Of a stretch of DNA of 64,000 bases, positions 44,335 through 52,083 are shown piece by piece (position 1 is the first letter of the stretch; every line of letters starts with the position of its first letter). The DNA is from Acidimicrobiia bacterium (GTDB taxonomy: Bacteria; Actinomycetota; Acidimicrobiia; Acidimicrobiales; Aldehydirespiratoraceae), in the NCBI GenBank assembly GCA_022820805.1, contig JAJEEV010000009.1, forward strand, positions 186,001 to 250,000. Direction: 5' to 3'. The notes below the pieces were generated by a model, which saw only the letters and a list, made by a program, of their open reading frames with translations, ran no database searches and was not told the DNA's origin. The position numbers and the translations under genes are program-made.

Positions 44335-44625
44335 TCAGTCGACCGAGATCTGGGCCATCAGGCTGGCCCGCTGCTCGTCGAAGGTCTCAAGGTCGAGCTG
44401 CCCGTCGTCGTAGCGACGGTGCAGATCCTCCACCTTGGCCATGATCTCGTCGTTGCTCAGCGTCGGAGCGTTCGATGGGGCGTCGGCATCCTCGTCGTCC
44501 GGGCGGCCGTGCTCCAGTTCGAACAGCTCGCCCCGCCCGAGGCGCTTCTGGCGCTTGGCCTCGGCTCGGGCCTTCTTGGCCATGTCGCGCTGGCGCTTGG
44601 CGAAGCTGGATCGTCCGGTTGCCAT
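44335..44625 (-). CDS. SHOCT-like small protein
   Basis: 96 residues. The basic N-terminus ([20 protein letters not shown] followed by AEAKRQKR) could bind nucleic acid. An acidic spacer ([11 protein letters not shown]) leads to a C-terminal [28 protein letters not shown] helix pair resembling the SHOCT oligomerisation motif. Role unknown. ATG at 44625 is set by a GGAGG nine nt upstream, over a longer in-frame start. It is encoded on the same strand as the IMPDH-family gene, 74 bp upstream of that gene's start. Confidence 0.72.
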   Translation of the reverse strand: MATGRSSFAKRQRDMAKKARAEAKRQKRLGRGELFELEHGRPDDEDADAPSNAPTLSNDEIMAKVEDLHRRYDDGQLDLETFDEQRASLMAQISVD

Positions 44626-44795
44626 CGTGATCAGCCTCCGTGGATCGCTTGCGGTCCTCGAAGAGGCGGGGACCATCGAACGAGGGTAACGAGTGAGCAG
44701 CCCAATTCATCCCCGGCCGGACGGCCCGGCCGTCACTACCATGCCGTCAGCGGCCGTGCCGCGCCCGTACCGTCGGCGCTCGCGGCCCCCGACCG

Positions 44796-46013
44796 ATGAC
44801 CGACACCGCCGCCGACATCTACTCCCCCGACGCCTACGTGGACGGCCCGCCGCACGACACCTTCAGCCGCCTGCGCCGCGAGCAGCCCGTCTGCTGGCAG
44901 GAGGTGCCCGATCAGGCCGGCTACTGGGCGGTCCTGCGCCACTCCGACGTGGTCCATGTGGCCCGCCATCCAGAGCTGTTCTCGGCCACCGAGGGCGGGG
45001 TGGTGATCGAGGACCTCGAACCGGCCAGCCTCGAAGCCATGCGCGACATGCTCCTGGCCATGGACCCGCCCCGCCACACCGCCTACCGCAAGCCGGTCTC
45101 GCCGGAGTTCAAGGCCAGGGTGATCGGGCGGCTCGAGGAGCGCATCCGGGCCATCACCACCGCCATCCTGGACCCGATCCAATCTCAGGCCATCGCAGGA
45201 GCGGGGGTCGAGGTGGAGTTCGTCCACGACGTGTGCGCCCAGCTGCCGGGTGCGGTGGTGGGCCAGCTGCTGGGACTGCCCCGCGAGGACTGGCCCGCGA
45301 TCCACGCCATGGCCGAACGCAACTCCGGAGGCCAGGACCCCGACATCGCCGACCCGTCCGAGCGAGGATCCTCGAGCGTGGAGATGGCGATGTACGCGAT
45401 GGGCTTCGCGGCTCGCCGTCGCACCATGCCCGTTCAGGAGGACCTCACCGACGTGCTGCTCGGCAGCCGCTTCGACGGCCGCCTGATGACCGACATCGAC
45501 TTCGGCCGCTTCTTCGTTCAACTCGTGACAGCCGGCAACGACACCACCCGCACCATGCTGTCCAGCGGGCTGCTGGCGCTGGTGCAGCACCCTGCGCAGA
45601 TGGCGGAGGTTCGGCGACATCCGGAGGCGATACCAGGCATGGTCGAGGAGGTGCTTCGCTGGGCCAACCCCCTGCACTACTTCAGGCGCACGGCGATGGC
45701 CGACACCGAGATCGCGGGCCAGCCGATCGCGGCGGGCGACAAGGTGGCGATGGTCTACACGTCGGCCAACCGGGACGAGACGGTGTTCGAGGATCCCCAT
45801 TCCTTCGACATCGCCCGAAACCCGAACCCGCACCTGTCCTTCGGGATCGGCACCCACTTCTGCCTGGGCGTGCATCTGGCCCGGCTTGAGGGACGGGTGT
45901 TCTTCGAGGAGCTGCTGGCCCGCTTCGGGAGCATAGAACTCGCAGGCGAGCCGAGACGCCAGCGCTCCAACCTCAACAACGCGCTCAAGTCCCTCCCCGT
46001 CCGCCTCGCCTGA
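44796..46013 (+). CDS. cytochrome P450
   Basis: 405 residues, soluble class I bacterial P450. I-helix TAGNDTTRTML, ExxR in EEVLRWANP, and heme loop HLSFGIGTHFCLGVHLARLE with Cys356. The stretch FRRTAMADTEIAGQPIAAGD and TSANRDETVF is near CYP124/125/142-type enzymes of actinobacteria, which oxidise methyl-branched lipids or steroid side chains; this link is inference. No ferredoxin gene adjoins. Start ATG; no clear ribosome binding site. Followed by a paired-repeat element and an acyl-CoA dehydrogenase gene. Confidence 0.9.
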   Translation: MTDTAADIYSPDAYVDGPPHDTFSRLRREQPVCWQEVPDQAGYWAVLRHSDVVHVARHPELFSATEGGVVIEDLEPASLEAMRDMLLAMDPPRHTAYRKPVSPEFKARVIGRLEERIRAITTAILDPIQSQAIAGAGVEVEFVHDVCAQLPGAVVGQLLGLPREDWPAIHAMAERNSGGQDPDIADPSERGSSSVEMAMYAMGFAARRRTMPVQEDLTDVLLGSRFDGRLMTDIDFGRFFVQLVTAGNDTTRTMLSSGLLALVQHPAQMAEVRRHPEAIPGMVEEVLRWANPLHYFRRTAMADTEIAGQPIAAGDKVAMVYTSANRDETVFEDPHSFDIARNPNPHLSFGIGTHFCLGVHLARLEGRVFFEELLARFGSIELAGEPRRQRSNLNNALKSLPVRLA

Positions 46014-46029
46014 CAGCCCGGTCCATCCC

Positions 46030-46238
46030 GCAATTGGCAGCAGAACGCACGCCACCCGTGCAAAACGCTGCCAATTTCGAAGCATCGAGCACCAGGCCGG
46101 GGGGTGGCGGTGAGTCCGGGCGACCGACGATAGGGCGAAGCCCTGTCGGTCGAACGGGCTCGACGACAGGACCCGCCGGCCGGACGACCCGAATTGGCAG
46201 CAGAACGCACGCCACCCGTGCAAAACGCTGCCAGTTCG
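46030..46238 (-). repeat. paired-repeat element, copy 2 (209 bp), inverted
   Basis: Units at 46030-46079 and 46191-46238 (GCAATTGGCAGCAG...CTGCCAATTTCG and GAATTGGCAGCAG...GCTGCCAGTTCG) flank a spacer with the same sequence as copy 1 read backwards, including the CGATAGGGC-gaa-GCCCTGTCG hairpin at 46128-46148. It occupies most of the 289 bp between the P450 stop and the acyl-CoA dehydrogenase start. No ORF inside. Confidence 0.8.
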
Positions 46239-46290
46239 TCAGCGGGCCGTGTCCGCCTCCGGTTGTGAGGGGGCGTTGATCAGGCGAGAG

Positions 46291-46296
46291 TAAGAA
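46291..46296 (+). promoter_or_regulatory. -10 box for acyl-CoA dehydrogenase operon
   Basis: TAAGAA, 6 nt before the ATG at 46303. Weak last base, but the spacing follows the leaderless pattern. Confidence 0.4.
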
Positions 46297-46302
46297 TCGC
46301 TC

Positions 46303-47535
46303 ATGGACTTCGACCTTCCCCCGCACGACGACCCCCGCCGGGCCGCGGTGAGGAACTGGCTGGCCGACCACCCGAACCCGACGGGCCGGCAGCTGGCGGA
46401 GGCCGGGTATGTGGTGCCTCACTGGCCCCGGCCCTGGGGGCTGGAGGCCGACGGCCTGCACCAGATGGTCATCGACGAGGAGCTGGCCGCGGCCGGCGTC
46501 AAGCGTCCCGAGAACCTGATCGGCATCGGCTGGGCCGCGCCCACGATCCTCGTGGCCGGCTCCGACGAGCAGAAGGACCGCTACCTGTGGCCGATCTTCA
46601 GCGGCGAGGAGTACTGGTGCCAGCTCTTCAGCGAGCCCGACTCCGGATCCGATCTGGCCTCGCTGTCCACCCGGGCGGTGCGGGACGGCGACACCTACGT
46701 GGTGTGCGGCTCCAAGATCTGGTCCAGCGGGGCCCACTACAGCAGGTTCGGGATCCTCATCGCCCGCACCGACCCTGACCTGCCCAAACACCGGGGCATC
46801 TCCTACTTCATCTGCCCGATGGACGCTCCCGGCGTGACGCTGCGGCCCATCGAGGACATGACCACCGCCCATTCGTTCAACCAGGTCTTCTTCGACGATG
46901 TGCGCCTGCCGGCGAGCCTGCGGGTGGGCGCCGAGGGTGACGGCTGGCGGCTGGCCAAGGTCACGCTGGCCAACGAGCGGGTCGGGCTGTCGTCGGGCGG
47001 GGTGCTCTGGAGCCTGGGCCCGACCGCCCAGAAGCTGATCGAGCTGGTCCGGGACGGCGGCGGGGCGTCGGATCCGGTGCTGCGGGACCGTCTGGCTGCC
47101 GCCTATTGCGAGGCCGAGGTGCTGCGACTCAACCAGTTGCGCACGTTGAGTGCCCGGCTCGCGGGGCGGACGCCCGGGCCGGAGGCGTCGATCCAGAAGA
47201 TCATGTCCGACGACCACGGCCAGACGGTGATGGAGCTGGCCGCGGCCACCGTGGGGACGGCGGGGATGCTGACGGGGTCGGGGCCGGCCGGGGAGATTCC
47301 CAAGTCGATGCAGTCCGGCGCCACCGAGGTCAACTTCCCCAGAGGGGGCGGCCAGTTCCCCGACGTCGATCCGATCTGGCACTACGGCCTGCTGTTCTCG
47401 CCGGCGCTCACGCTGGGCGGCGGCACGTTCGCGGTCCAGCGCAATATCGTGGCCGAACACGTTCTCGGCCTTCCCCGCGAGCCCAACGTGGAGGCTGGCC
47501 TCACGTGGAGTGAGACGCAGAGGAGGCGCCCGTGA
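46303..47535 (+). CDS. acyl-CoA dehydrogenase family protein
   Basis: 410 residues, FAD-dependent. LFSEPDSGSDLASLSTRAV (FAD/substrate loop), WSSGAHYSRFGILIARTD, ANERVGLSSGG and a C-terminal helical region with IPKSMQSGATEVNFPRGGG. The catalytic base cannot be placed with confidence: the usual Glu position in the C-terminal domain is unclear. Members desaturate acyl-CoA thioesters at C2-C3; the actinobacterial expansion acts on lipids or steroid side chains. Stop and next GTG overlap (GTGA). Operon with a nitronate monooxygenase-like gene. Confidence 0.87.
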   Translation: MDFDLPPHDDPRRAAVRNWLADHPNPTGRQLAEAGYVVPHWPRPWGLEADGLHQMVIDEELAAAGVKRPENLIGIGWAAPTILVAGSDEQKDRYLWPIFSGEEYWCQLFSEPDSGSDLASLSTRAVRDGDTYVVCGSKIWSSGAHYSRFGILIARTDPDLPKHRGISYFICPMDAPGVTLRPIEDMTTAHSFNQVFFDDVRLPASLRVGAEGDGWRLAKVTLANERVGLSSGGVLWSLGPTAQKLIELVRDGGGASDPVLRDRLAAAYCEAEVLRLNQLRTLSARLAGRTPGPEASIQKIMSDDHGQTVMELAAATVGTAGMLTGSGPAGEIPKSMQSGATEVNFPRGGGQFPDVDPIWHYGLLFSPALTLGGGTFAVQRNIVAEHVLGLPREPNVEAGLTWSETQRRRP

Positions 47536-48677
47536 GGACGCGCATTACCGACATGCTGGGGATCGAGTTCCCGATCCTGGCCTTCAGCCACTGCCGTGAC
47601 GTGGTGGCCGCGGTGTCCAAGGCGGGGGGCATGGGGGTGCTCGGCGCGGTGGCCCACTCGCCCGAGAGCCTCGAGATCGACCTGAGCTGGATCGAGGACG
47701 AGGTCGGCGACAAGCCCTACGGCGTCGACGTGATCATCCCTGCCAGCCTCACCGGCGGCCCCGACGGGGGGTTCACGCTCGACGACGTCCGCCAGCTGAT
47801 TCCGGCCACCCACGTCGACTTCGTGGACGAGATCCTGGCCCGCTACGACGTGCCGCCCCTGCCCGCCGACGACGGCTCGGACTCGCTGACCTCGTTCGGC
47901 AGCCTGGGCGACGCCACCCCGTTCTCGGCCGACGCGGCCGGCGCCCAGCTCGAGATCGCTCTGGCCCACAACTCTGCCTTCGTGGCCAACGCCCTGGGCC
48001 CGCCGCCGCAGTACATGATCGACGCGGCCAAGGACTCCGGCAAGCTCGTGGGGGCCCTCGCCGGTCGGGCCGTGCACGCCGAGCGCCACCAGGCCGCCGG
48101 GGTGGACGTCATCATCGCCCAGGGGTACGAGGCCGGTGGCCACACCGGCGAGATCGGCTCGATGGTGCTGATCCCCGAGATCGTCGACGCGGTGGACCTA
48201 CCGGTGCTCGGCGCGGGCGGCATCGGCCGGGGCCGCCAGATGGCCGCGGCGATGGCTCTGGGAGCGGAGGGCGTCTGGTGCGGCTCGGTGTGGTTGACCA
48301 CCGCCGAGGCCGAGACCCACCCGGTGGTCAAGGACAAGATGCTGGCCGCGTCGTCGTCGGACACGATGCGCTCCCGCTCCCTCACCGGCAAGCCGGCCCG
48401 GATGCTCAAGTCGGCCTGGACCGAGGAGTGGCACCGGGCCGACACCCCTGATCCGCTTCAGATGCCGCTGCAGCCGGTGCTGACCCGTACCGCCCAGCGC
48501 CGCATCGAGCGGGCCGCCCACACGGCGGGTTCGGGGGCCGAGAAGCTGGCCAACTATTTTGTCGGTCAGATCGTCGGAACCATGAACCAGTCCAAGACCA
48601 GCGCGCAGGTGGTGTATGAGATCATCGAGGAGTTCATCGACGCGGTGGAGTCTCTCGCGGGGCGGCTCGAGGCCTGA
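47532..48677 (+). CDS. nitronate monooxygenase/2-nitropropane dioxygenase-like flavoprotein
   Basis: 381 residues, FMN TIM barrel. ITDMLGIEFPILAFSHCRDV, FVANALGPPPQ, VDVIIAQGYEAGGHTGEIGS (His of the class I active site), LPVLGAGGIGRGRQMAAAMA (phosphate site) and GAEGVWCGSVWL. Family members oxidise alkyl nitronates or reduce enoyl-type substrates; pairing with an acyl-CoA dehydrogenase suggests acyl-CoA chemistry instead. A family-atypical C-terminal extension of ~50 residues (AAHTAGSGAEKLANYFVG onwards) is present. GTG overlaps the upstream stop. Confidence 0.85.
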   Translation: MRTRITDMLGIEFPILAFSHCRDVVAAVSKAGGMGVLGAVAHSPESLEIDLSWIEDEVGDKPYGVDVIIPASLTGGPDGGFTLDDVRQLIPATHVDFVDEILARYDVPPLPADDGSDSLTSFGSLGDATPFSADAAGAQLEIALAHNSAFVANALGPPPQYMIDAAKDSGKLVGALAGRAVHAERHQAAGVDVIIAQGYEAGGHTGEIGSMVLIPEIVDAVDLPVLGAGGIGRGRQMAAAMALGAEGVWCGSVWLTTAEAETHPVVKDKMLAASSSDTMRSRSLTGKPARMLKSAWTEEWHRADTPDPLQMPLQPVLTRTAQRRIERAAHTAGSGAEKLANYFVGQIVGTMNQSKTSAQVVYEIIEEFIDAVESLAGRLEA

Positions 48678-48713
48678 TTCCGGCCGCTGGTTGAGGCAGT
48701 CAAGGGCCGGGTC

Positions 48714-49970
48714 GTGACAGCGGGGCCACGCGGCGTGGGGGGCCGCTACTTCGTCCAGAATCCGGGGCCGACCAACATTCCCGACCGGGTGCTGGAGGCT
48801 TTCGGGCGCCCGGCGGTCGACTTCGCCGATCCCGACTTCATCGCCCTGGCGGAGGGCATCTGGGCGGAGCTGCCGGAGATCTTCGGCGGCGCCGACAAGA
48901 TCGTCGTGCTGACCACGGTGGGACACGGCGCCTGGGAGTCGACCCTGACCAACACCCTCGATCCCGGCGACGCCGTGCTGATCCCCGACTGCGGGCTGTT
49001 CGGGAGGCGCTGGGCGAGGATGGCCCGCGATCTCGGCTACGAGGTCGTGACGACCGAGGGCCATATCCGTCGCCCGACCGATCCGTCCGAGATCGCCGAC
49101 ATCCTGGCCGCCGACACCGCCCACCGGATCCGCAGCGTCTGCATCGTCCACACCGAGACGTCCACCGGGGCGGTCACCGATCTGGCCGCGATGCGTTCCG
49201 CCATCGACGCCGCCGGCCATCCGGCCCTGTTCATCGTGGACGGGGTGTGCTCGCTGGGCATCGAGCCGCTGCGGATGCGGGACTGGGGGATCGACGTGGT
49301 GGTGGCGGCCTCCCAGAAGGGCCTGATGATGCCGCCCGGCCTGGCCTTCTGCGCGCTGAGCGAGCGGGCTGTGGAGCGCAACCGTTCGGCGGCCACGCCC
49401 CGCTTCCATCTGGCGTGGGGCCCCCGCTTCGAGGAGGGGCCGATCTACAACCGTTTCGGGGGGACCCCGCCGATCCAGCACATGTTCGCGCTGCGGACCG
49501 CGCTCGACATGATCGCCGAGACGGGCGGGGTCGACGCCTCGATTGCCCGTCATCGTCGCTGGGCCGCTGCGGTCCATGCTGCTGTGGAGGGTTGGGCGTC
49601 GGGGGGACCGTGGGAGATCAACATCGCCGAGCCCAAGCACCGGACTGCGGCCATCACCTGCGTTCGGACCGGCGACATCGGGGCCACGCCGTTGATCGCG
49701 ATGGCCCGGGACCGCTTCAGGGTGAGCGTCGGGTCGGGGATGATGACGGAGATGGAGGGGCGGGGCTTCCGTATCGGCCATCTCGGTGATCTCAACGAAC
49801 CGATGCTGCTGGGCGCTCTCGGCGGATTGGAGACGGCCATGACGGTGCTGGGTCTGCCCCATGGTCACGGCCTGCCGGCCGCGGTGGCCTCTCTGGCCGC
49901 CACCTCGCGGCAGGAGCCTCTGGTGCCGCAGGATCCTGATGGCGACAGCCCGGCGGGGTGCTGCTCGTAG
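48714..49970 (+). CDS. class V PLP aminotransferase (serine/alanine-glyoxylate type)
   Basis: 418 residues. QNPGPTNIPDRVLEAFGRP, TTVGHGAWESTLTNTLDPGD, VHTETSTGAVTDL, LFIVDGVCSLGIEPL and the PLP lysine in VVVAASQKGLMMPPG follow the serine-glyoxylate/alanine-glyoxylate pattern. It moves an amino group to glyoxylate or a similar acid. C-terminal tail of ~30 residues (QEPLVPQDPDGDSPAG) ends in two Cys plus Ser and is not typical. GTG start 36 nt after the monooxygenase, same strand. Confidence 0.86.
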   Translation: MTAGPRGVGGRYFVQNPGPTNIPDRVLEAFGRPAVDFADPDFIALAEGIWAELPEIFGGADKIVVLTTVGHGAWESTLTNTLDPGDAVLIPDCGLFGRRWARMARDLGYEVVTTEGHIRRPTDPSEIADILAADTAHRIRSVCIVHTETSTGAVTDLAAMRSAIDAAGHPALFIVDGVCSLGIEPLRMRDWGIDVVVAASQKGLMMPPGLAFCALSERAVERNRSAATPRFHLAWGPRFEEGPIYNRFGGTPPIQHMFALRTALDMIAETGGVDASIARHRRWAAAVHAAVEGWASGGPWEINIAEPKHRTAAITCVRTGDIGATPLIAMARDRFRVSVGSGMMTEMEGRGFRIGHLGDLNEPMLLGALGGLETAMTVLGLPHGHGLPAAVASLAATSRQEPLVPQDPDGDSPAGCCS

Positions 49971-49984
49971 CGCTCTCTGGGGAC

Positions 49985-50584
49985 TCAGGCGCCGGCGCCT
50001 AGGAGGGTTCGGACCAGGGTCCGCAGTTCGCTGATGCCGGTGTTCTTGGTGGCGCTGGTCCATTGGACTGCGCCCCGCTCGGCGCCGAGCTTGGCTGCGA
50101 GATCGGCCTTGCGGGCCCCGCGCCGGGAGGGCCGCACCTTGTCGGCCTTGGTGGCCACGTAGGTCACGGGCAGGTCCAGGCCGTCGAGCCATTCGATGGT
50201 CTGGAGGTCGAGGCGGGTGGGGCCGATCTCGCCGTCGATGAGGTGCAGCACGCCCCGCAAAGGCGCCCGGTCGGCGAGGTAGCCCTCGGCCATGGCGCTC
50301 CAGCGGCCCTGCTCGGCCTTGGACGCCTTGGCGTAGCCGTAGCCGGGCAGGTCCACGATCCAGCGGCCCGATCCGTCGGCGCCGAGTTCGAAGGCGTTGA
50401 GCAGGCGGGTGGCGCCGGGTGTCTTGGAGGTGCGGGCCAGCTGCTTGCGCTGGGCCAGGGCGTTCAGCAGCGACGACTTGCCCACGTTGGACCGCCCCAC
50501 CAGCGCGATCTCGGCCTCGGTGGCCGGCATCTGCTCCGCACGCGGGTACGACGACACGAAGCGCAGCGCCAAAGGCCCAGCCAT
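49985..50584 (-). CDS. engB: ribosome biogenesis GTP-binding protein EngB/YsxC
   Basis: 199 residues. G1 LVGRSNVGKSSLLNAL, G2 TSKTPGATRLL, G3 DLPGYGYAKAS, G4 ATKADKV and G5 TSATKNTG, the complete order for EngB. This small GTPase helps build the 50S subunit. The ATG at 50584 lies 6 nt after a TAGCCT box (50591-50596). It lies 51 bp downstream of the Fpg-type gene and converges with the aminotransferase gene. Confidence 0.93.
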   Translation of the reverse strand: MAGPLALRFVSSYPRAEQMPATEAEIALVGRSNVGKSSLLNALAQRKQLARTSKTPGATRLLNAFELGADGSGRWIVDLPGYGYAKASKAEQGRWSAMAEGYLADRAPLRGVLHLIDGEIGPTRLDLQTIEWLDGLDLPVTYVATKADKVRPSRRGARKADLAAKLGAERGAVQWTSATKNTGISELRTLVRTLLGAGA

Positions 50585-50590
50585 CCGCTC

Positions 50591-50596
50591 AGGCTA
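50591..50596 (-). promoter_or_regulatory. -10 box for engB
   Basis: TAGCCT on the minus strand, 6 nt before the engB ATG; leaderless type. Confidence 0.5.
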
Positions 50597-50635
50597 CGAC
50601 CGTGGCTGTGTCCGAGGGCGTCCGTCCTGGGCGAC

Positions 50636-51415
50636 CTACTCCTGATGTTCGGGGCACCAGTAGGTGGTGCGGCCGCCTACCTGCTCGCGGCGCAGCGGCG
50701 TCCCGTCGCGGGGGCAGCTGCCGCCCCGGACCCGGCCGGGCTGGAGGTCGCCGGTGTGGGATCCGCCCCGCTCGCCGAGCACCGCCAGCGTGCGTCGGAT
50801 GTGGCGATGGAGCCGGGCCGTCTCCTTGGGGTCGAGGGATCGGGCTTCCCGGACGGGCGACAGGCCGGCCCGCCACAGCGCCTCGTCCACCAGCAGGTTG
50901 CCGAGCCCGGCCACCCGGCGCTGGTCGAGCAGACGTGCCTTGAGGGCCACCGTCGAGCCGGCCAGGGCGCCCCGAAGCTGGCCGGGCGTCAGCGACAGCG
51001 CGTCGGGTCCGAGCACCGTCTCGTCGGGGTCGAGCTGCACGCCGCCGAGCCTCCGGGGGTCTCGCAGCACCATGGCGCCCCCGCCGGTGAACTGGAGCCC
51101 GAACCGGTCCCAGGCGGGTTCGTGGCGGGGGCTGTCGTAGAGCAGGTGGTCGATGGGCATGGCCCCGTCCACCACGATCTTGCCGGTCATGCCGAAGCGC
51201 AGCCCCAGACGGGGCCCGTCGGTGTCGACGATCACGAGCTTGCCGATCCGCCGCACCGTCCCGATCGTCGCCCCGGTCAGTTCCAGCCGCAGCGCGTCGG
51301 TGGTGGTCGCTCCCTTGGCGAACCACTCGTCGGGCGCATAGACCCGGGAGACGGTGCGCCCCTCAGTAGCCGAGATCGCCCCCCGGTAAGCCTCCACCTC
51401 AATAATCTCAGGCAC
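50636..51415 (-). CDS. Fpg/Nei-type DNA glycosylase with altered zinc finger
   Basis: 259 residues. The GTG start is followed directly by Pro2 and Glu3 (PEIIEVEAYRGA), the catalytic N-terminus; a Lys follows in RRIGKLVIV; helix-two-turn-helix is in RRVAGLGNLLVDEALWRAGL. It excises oxidised bases and nicks the strand. The C-terminal finger reads CPRD...GGRTTYWCPEH: two of the four Cys are replaced by Asp and His, while the DNA-contacting Arg remains. Eight nt separate its start from the vapC stop upstream, same strand. Fpg or Nei subtype is undecided. Confidence 0.85.
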   Translation of the reverse strand: MPEIIEVEAYRGAISATEGRTVSRVYAPDEWFAKGATTTDALRLELTGATIGTVRRIGKLVIVDTDGPRLGLRFGMTGKIVVDGAMPIDHLLYDSPRHEPAWDRFGLQFTGGGAMVLRDPRRLGGVQLDPDETVLGPDALSLTPGQLRGALAGSTVALKARLLDQRRVAGLGNLLVDEALWRAGLSPVREARSLDPKETARLHRHIRRTLAVLGERGGSHTGDLQPGRVRGGSCPRDGTPLRREQVGGRTTYWCPEHQE

Positions 51416-51422
51416 GCCGAGG

Positions 51423-51824
51423 TCAGGAGATCTGGATGTGCTGGATGGTGATGCCGAGTCCCGGAGCTCTTGCCAGGTGGCCGTCAGCGGTGAGCAGAGG
51501 GGCCTTGCGGGTGTCCGCGGCTGCAACGTAGAGGGCGTCGTAGGCCGTGACGTTCTGGCGGTAGTGCCAGGCCCGGCGGGTGAGGGCTCGGCTGGGGATG
51601 CGCTCGACCGGCCATCGCGTCAGGTCTTCCAAGGCCATTTGTGCCCGTCCCTCGGCGAGGCGCTCAGTCAGGACGGATTGGCGCAGCACCGACATGACCT
51701 CGGCGTCGATCAGATCAGGGGCTGAGAGTTCGGCCTCTTCGAGAATCTCGGCGAGCGACAGCCCCAGCGGCGTGCGGAGGAGGTACTCGACCGCCACCGA
51801 GGCGTCCACTACGAAGAGGGCCAC
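51423..51824 (-). CDS. PIN-domain toxin, VapC-like (second pair)
   Basis: 133 residues. Acidic PIN residues: Asp in LFVVDASVAVEYL, Glu in DLIDAEVMSVLRQ, Asp in AYDALYVAAAD and Asp in LLTADGHLA. Endoribonuclease toxin. GTG start overlaps the antitoxin gene by 16 bp. The Fpg-type gene begins 8 nt after its stop, which is unusual since it would place a repair gene in a toxin operon. Confidence 0.88.
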   Translation of the reverse strand: MALFVVDASVAVEYLLRTPLGLSLAEILEEAELSAPDLIDAEVMSVLRQSVLTERLAEGRAQMALEDLTRWPVERIPSRALTRRAWHYRQNVTAYDALYVAAADTRKAPLLTADGHLARAPGLGITIQHIQIS

Positions 51825-52054
51825 TCAAGTTCTGTGTCGCGCTGACTGCGAGCCTCGGCTAGGAGGGTCGCCGCATCAATGCCGAGGTTGGTCTCGGGCC
51901 GTTTGTCCAGGCGCTCTCGCCATTCCCAACGCGTCAGTTCCCGCTCGATGGCGTCGAGCACGGCGGCGCTCATCGAGCAGTTGCGCTTCCGGGCATGCTG
52001 CCGGAGCCGTTCGTGAAGCGTTTCGGGCACGTTCCTGACTTGAAGATTCGCCAT
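51809..52054 (-). CDS. FitA/VapB-type antitoxin (second pair)
   Basis: 81 residues. MANLQVRNVPETLHERLRQH is the ribbon-helix-helix signature of FitA-like antitoxins; the C-terminal part (GIDAATLLAEARSQRDTELEWP) binds toxin. Leaderless start: the ATG is 6 nt after TAAGAT. Its promoter holds an inverted repeat that presumably is the operator. Overlaps the toxin gene by 16 bp. The promoter lies within the end of the haloalkane dehalogenase gene. Confidence 0.88.
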   Translation of the reverse strand: MANLQVRNVPETLHERLRQHARKRNCSMSAAVLDAIERELTRWEWRERLDKRPETNLGIDAATLLAEARSQRDTELEWPSS

Positions 52055-52083
52055 TGCATGATCTTAGCATGAATCATGCATGA
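52055..52083. promoter_or_regulatory. vapBC (second pair) operator and promoter
   Basis: TGCATGAT (52055-52062) and ATCATGCA (52073-52080) form an 8-bp inverted repeat with a 10-bp centre; TCATGCATGA (52074-52083) is itself palindromic. The minus-strand TAAGAT (52061-52066) is the -10 box. This fits FitAB-type autoregulation. The same bases encode the last codons of the dehalogenase gene. Confidence 0.65.
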
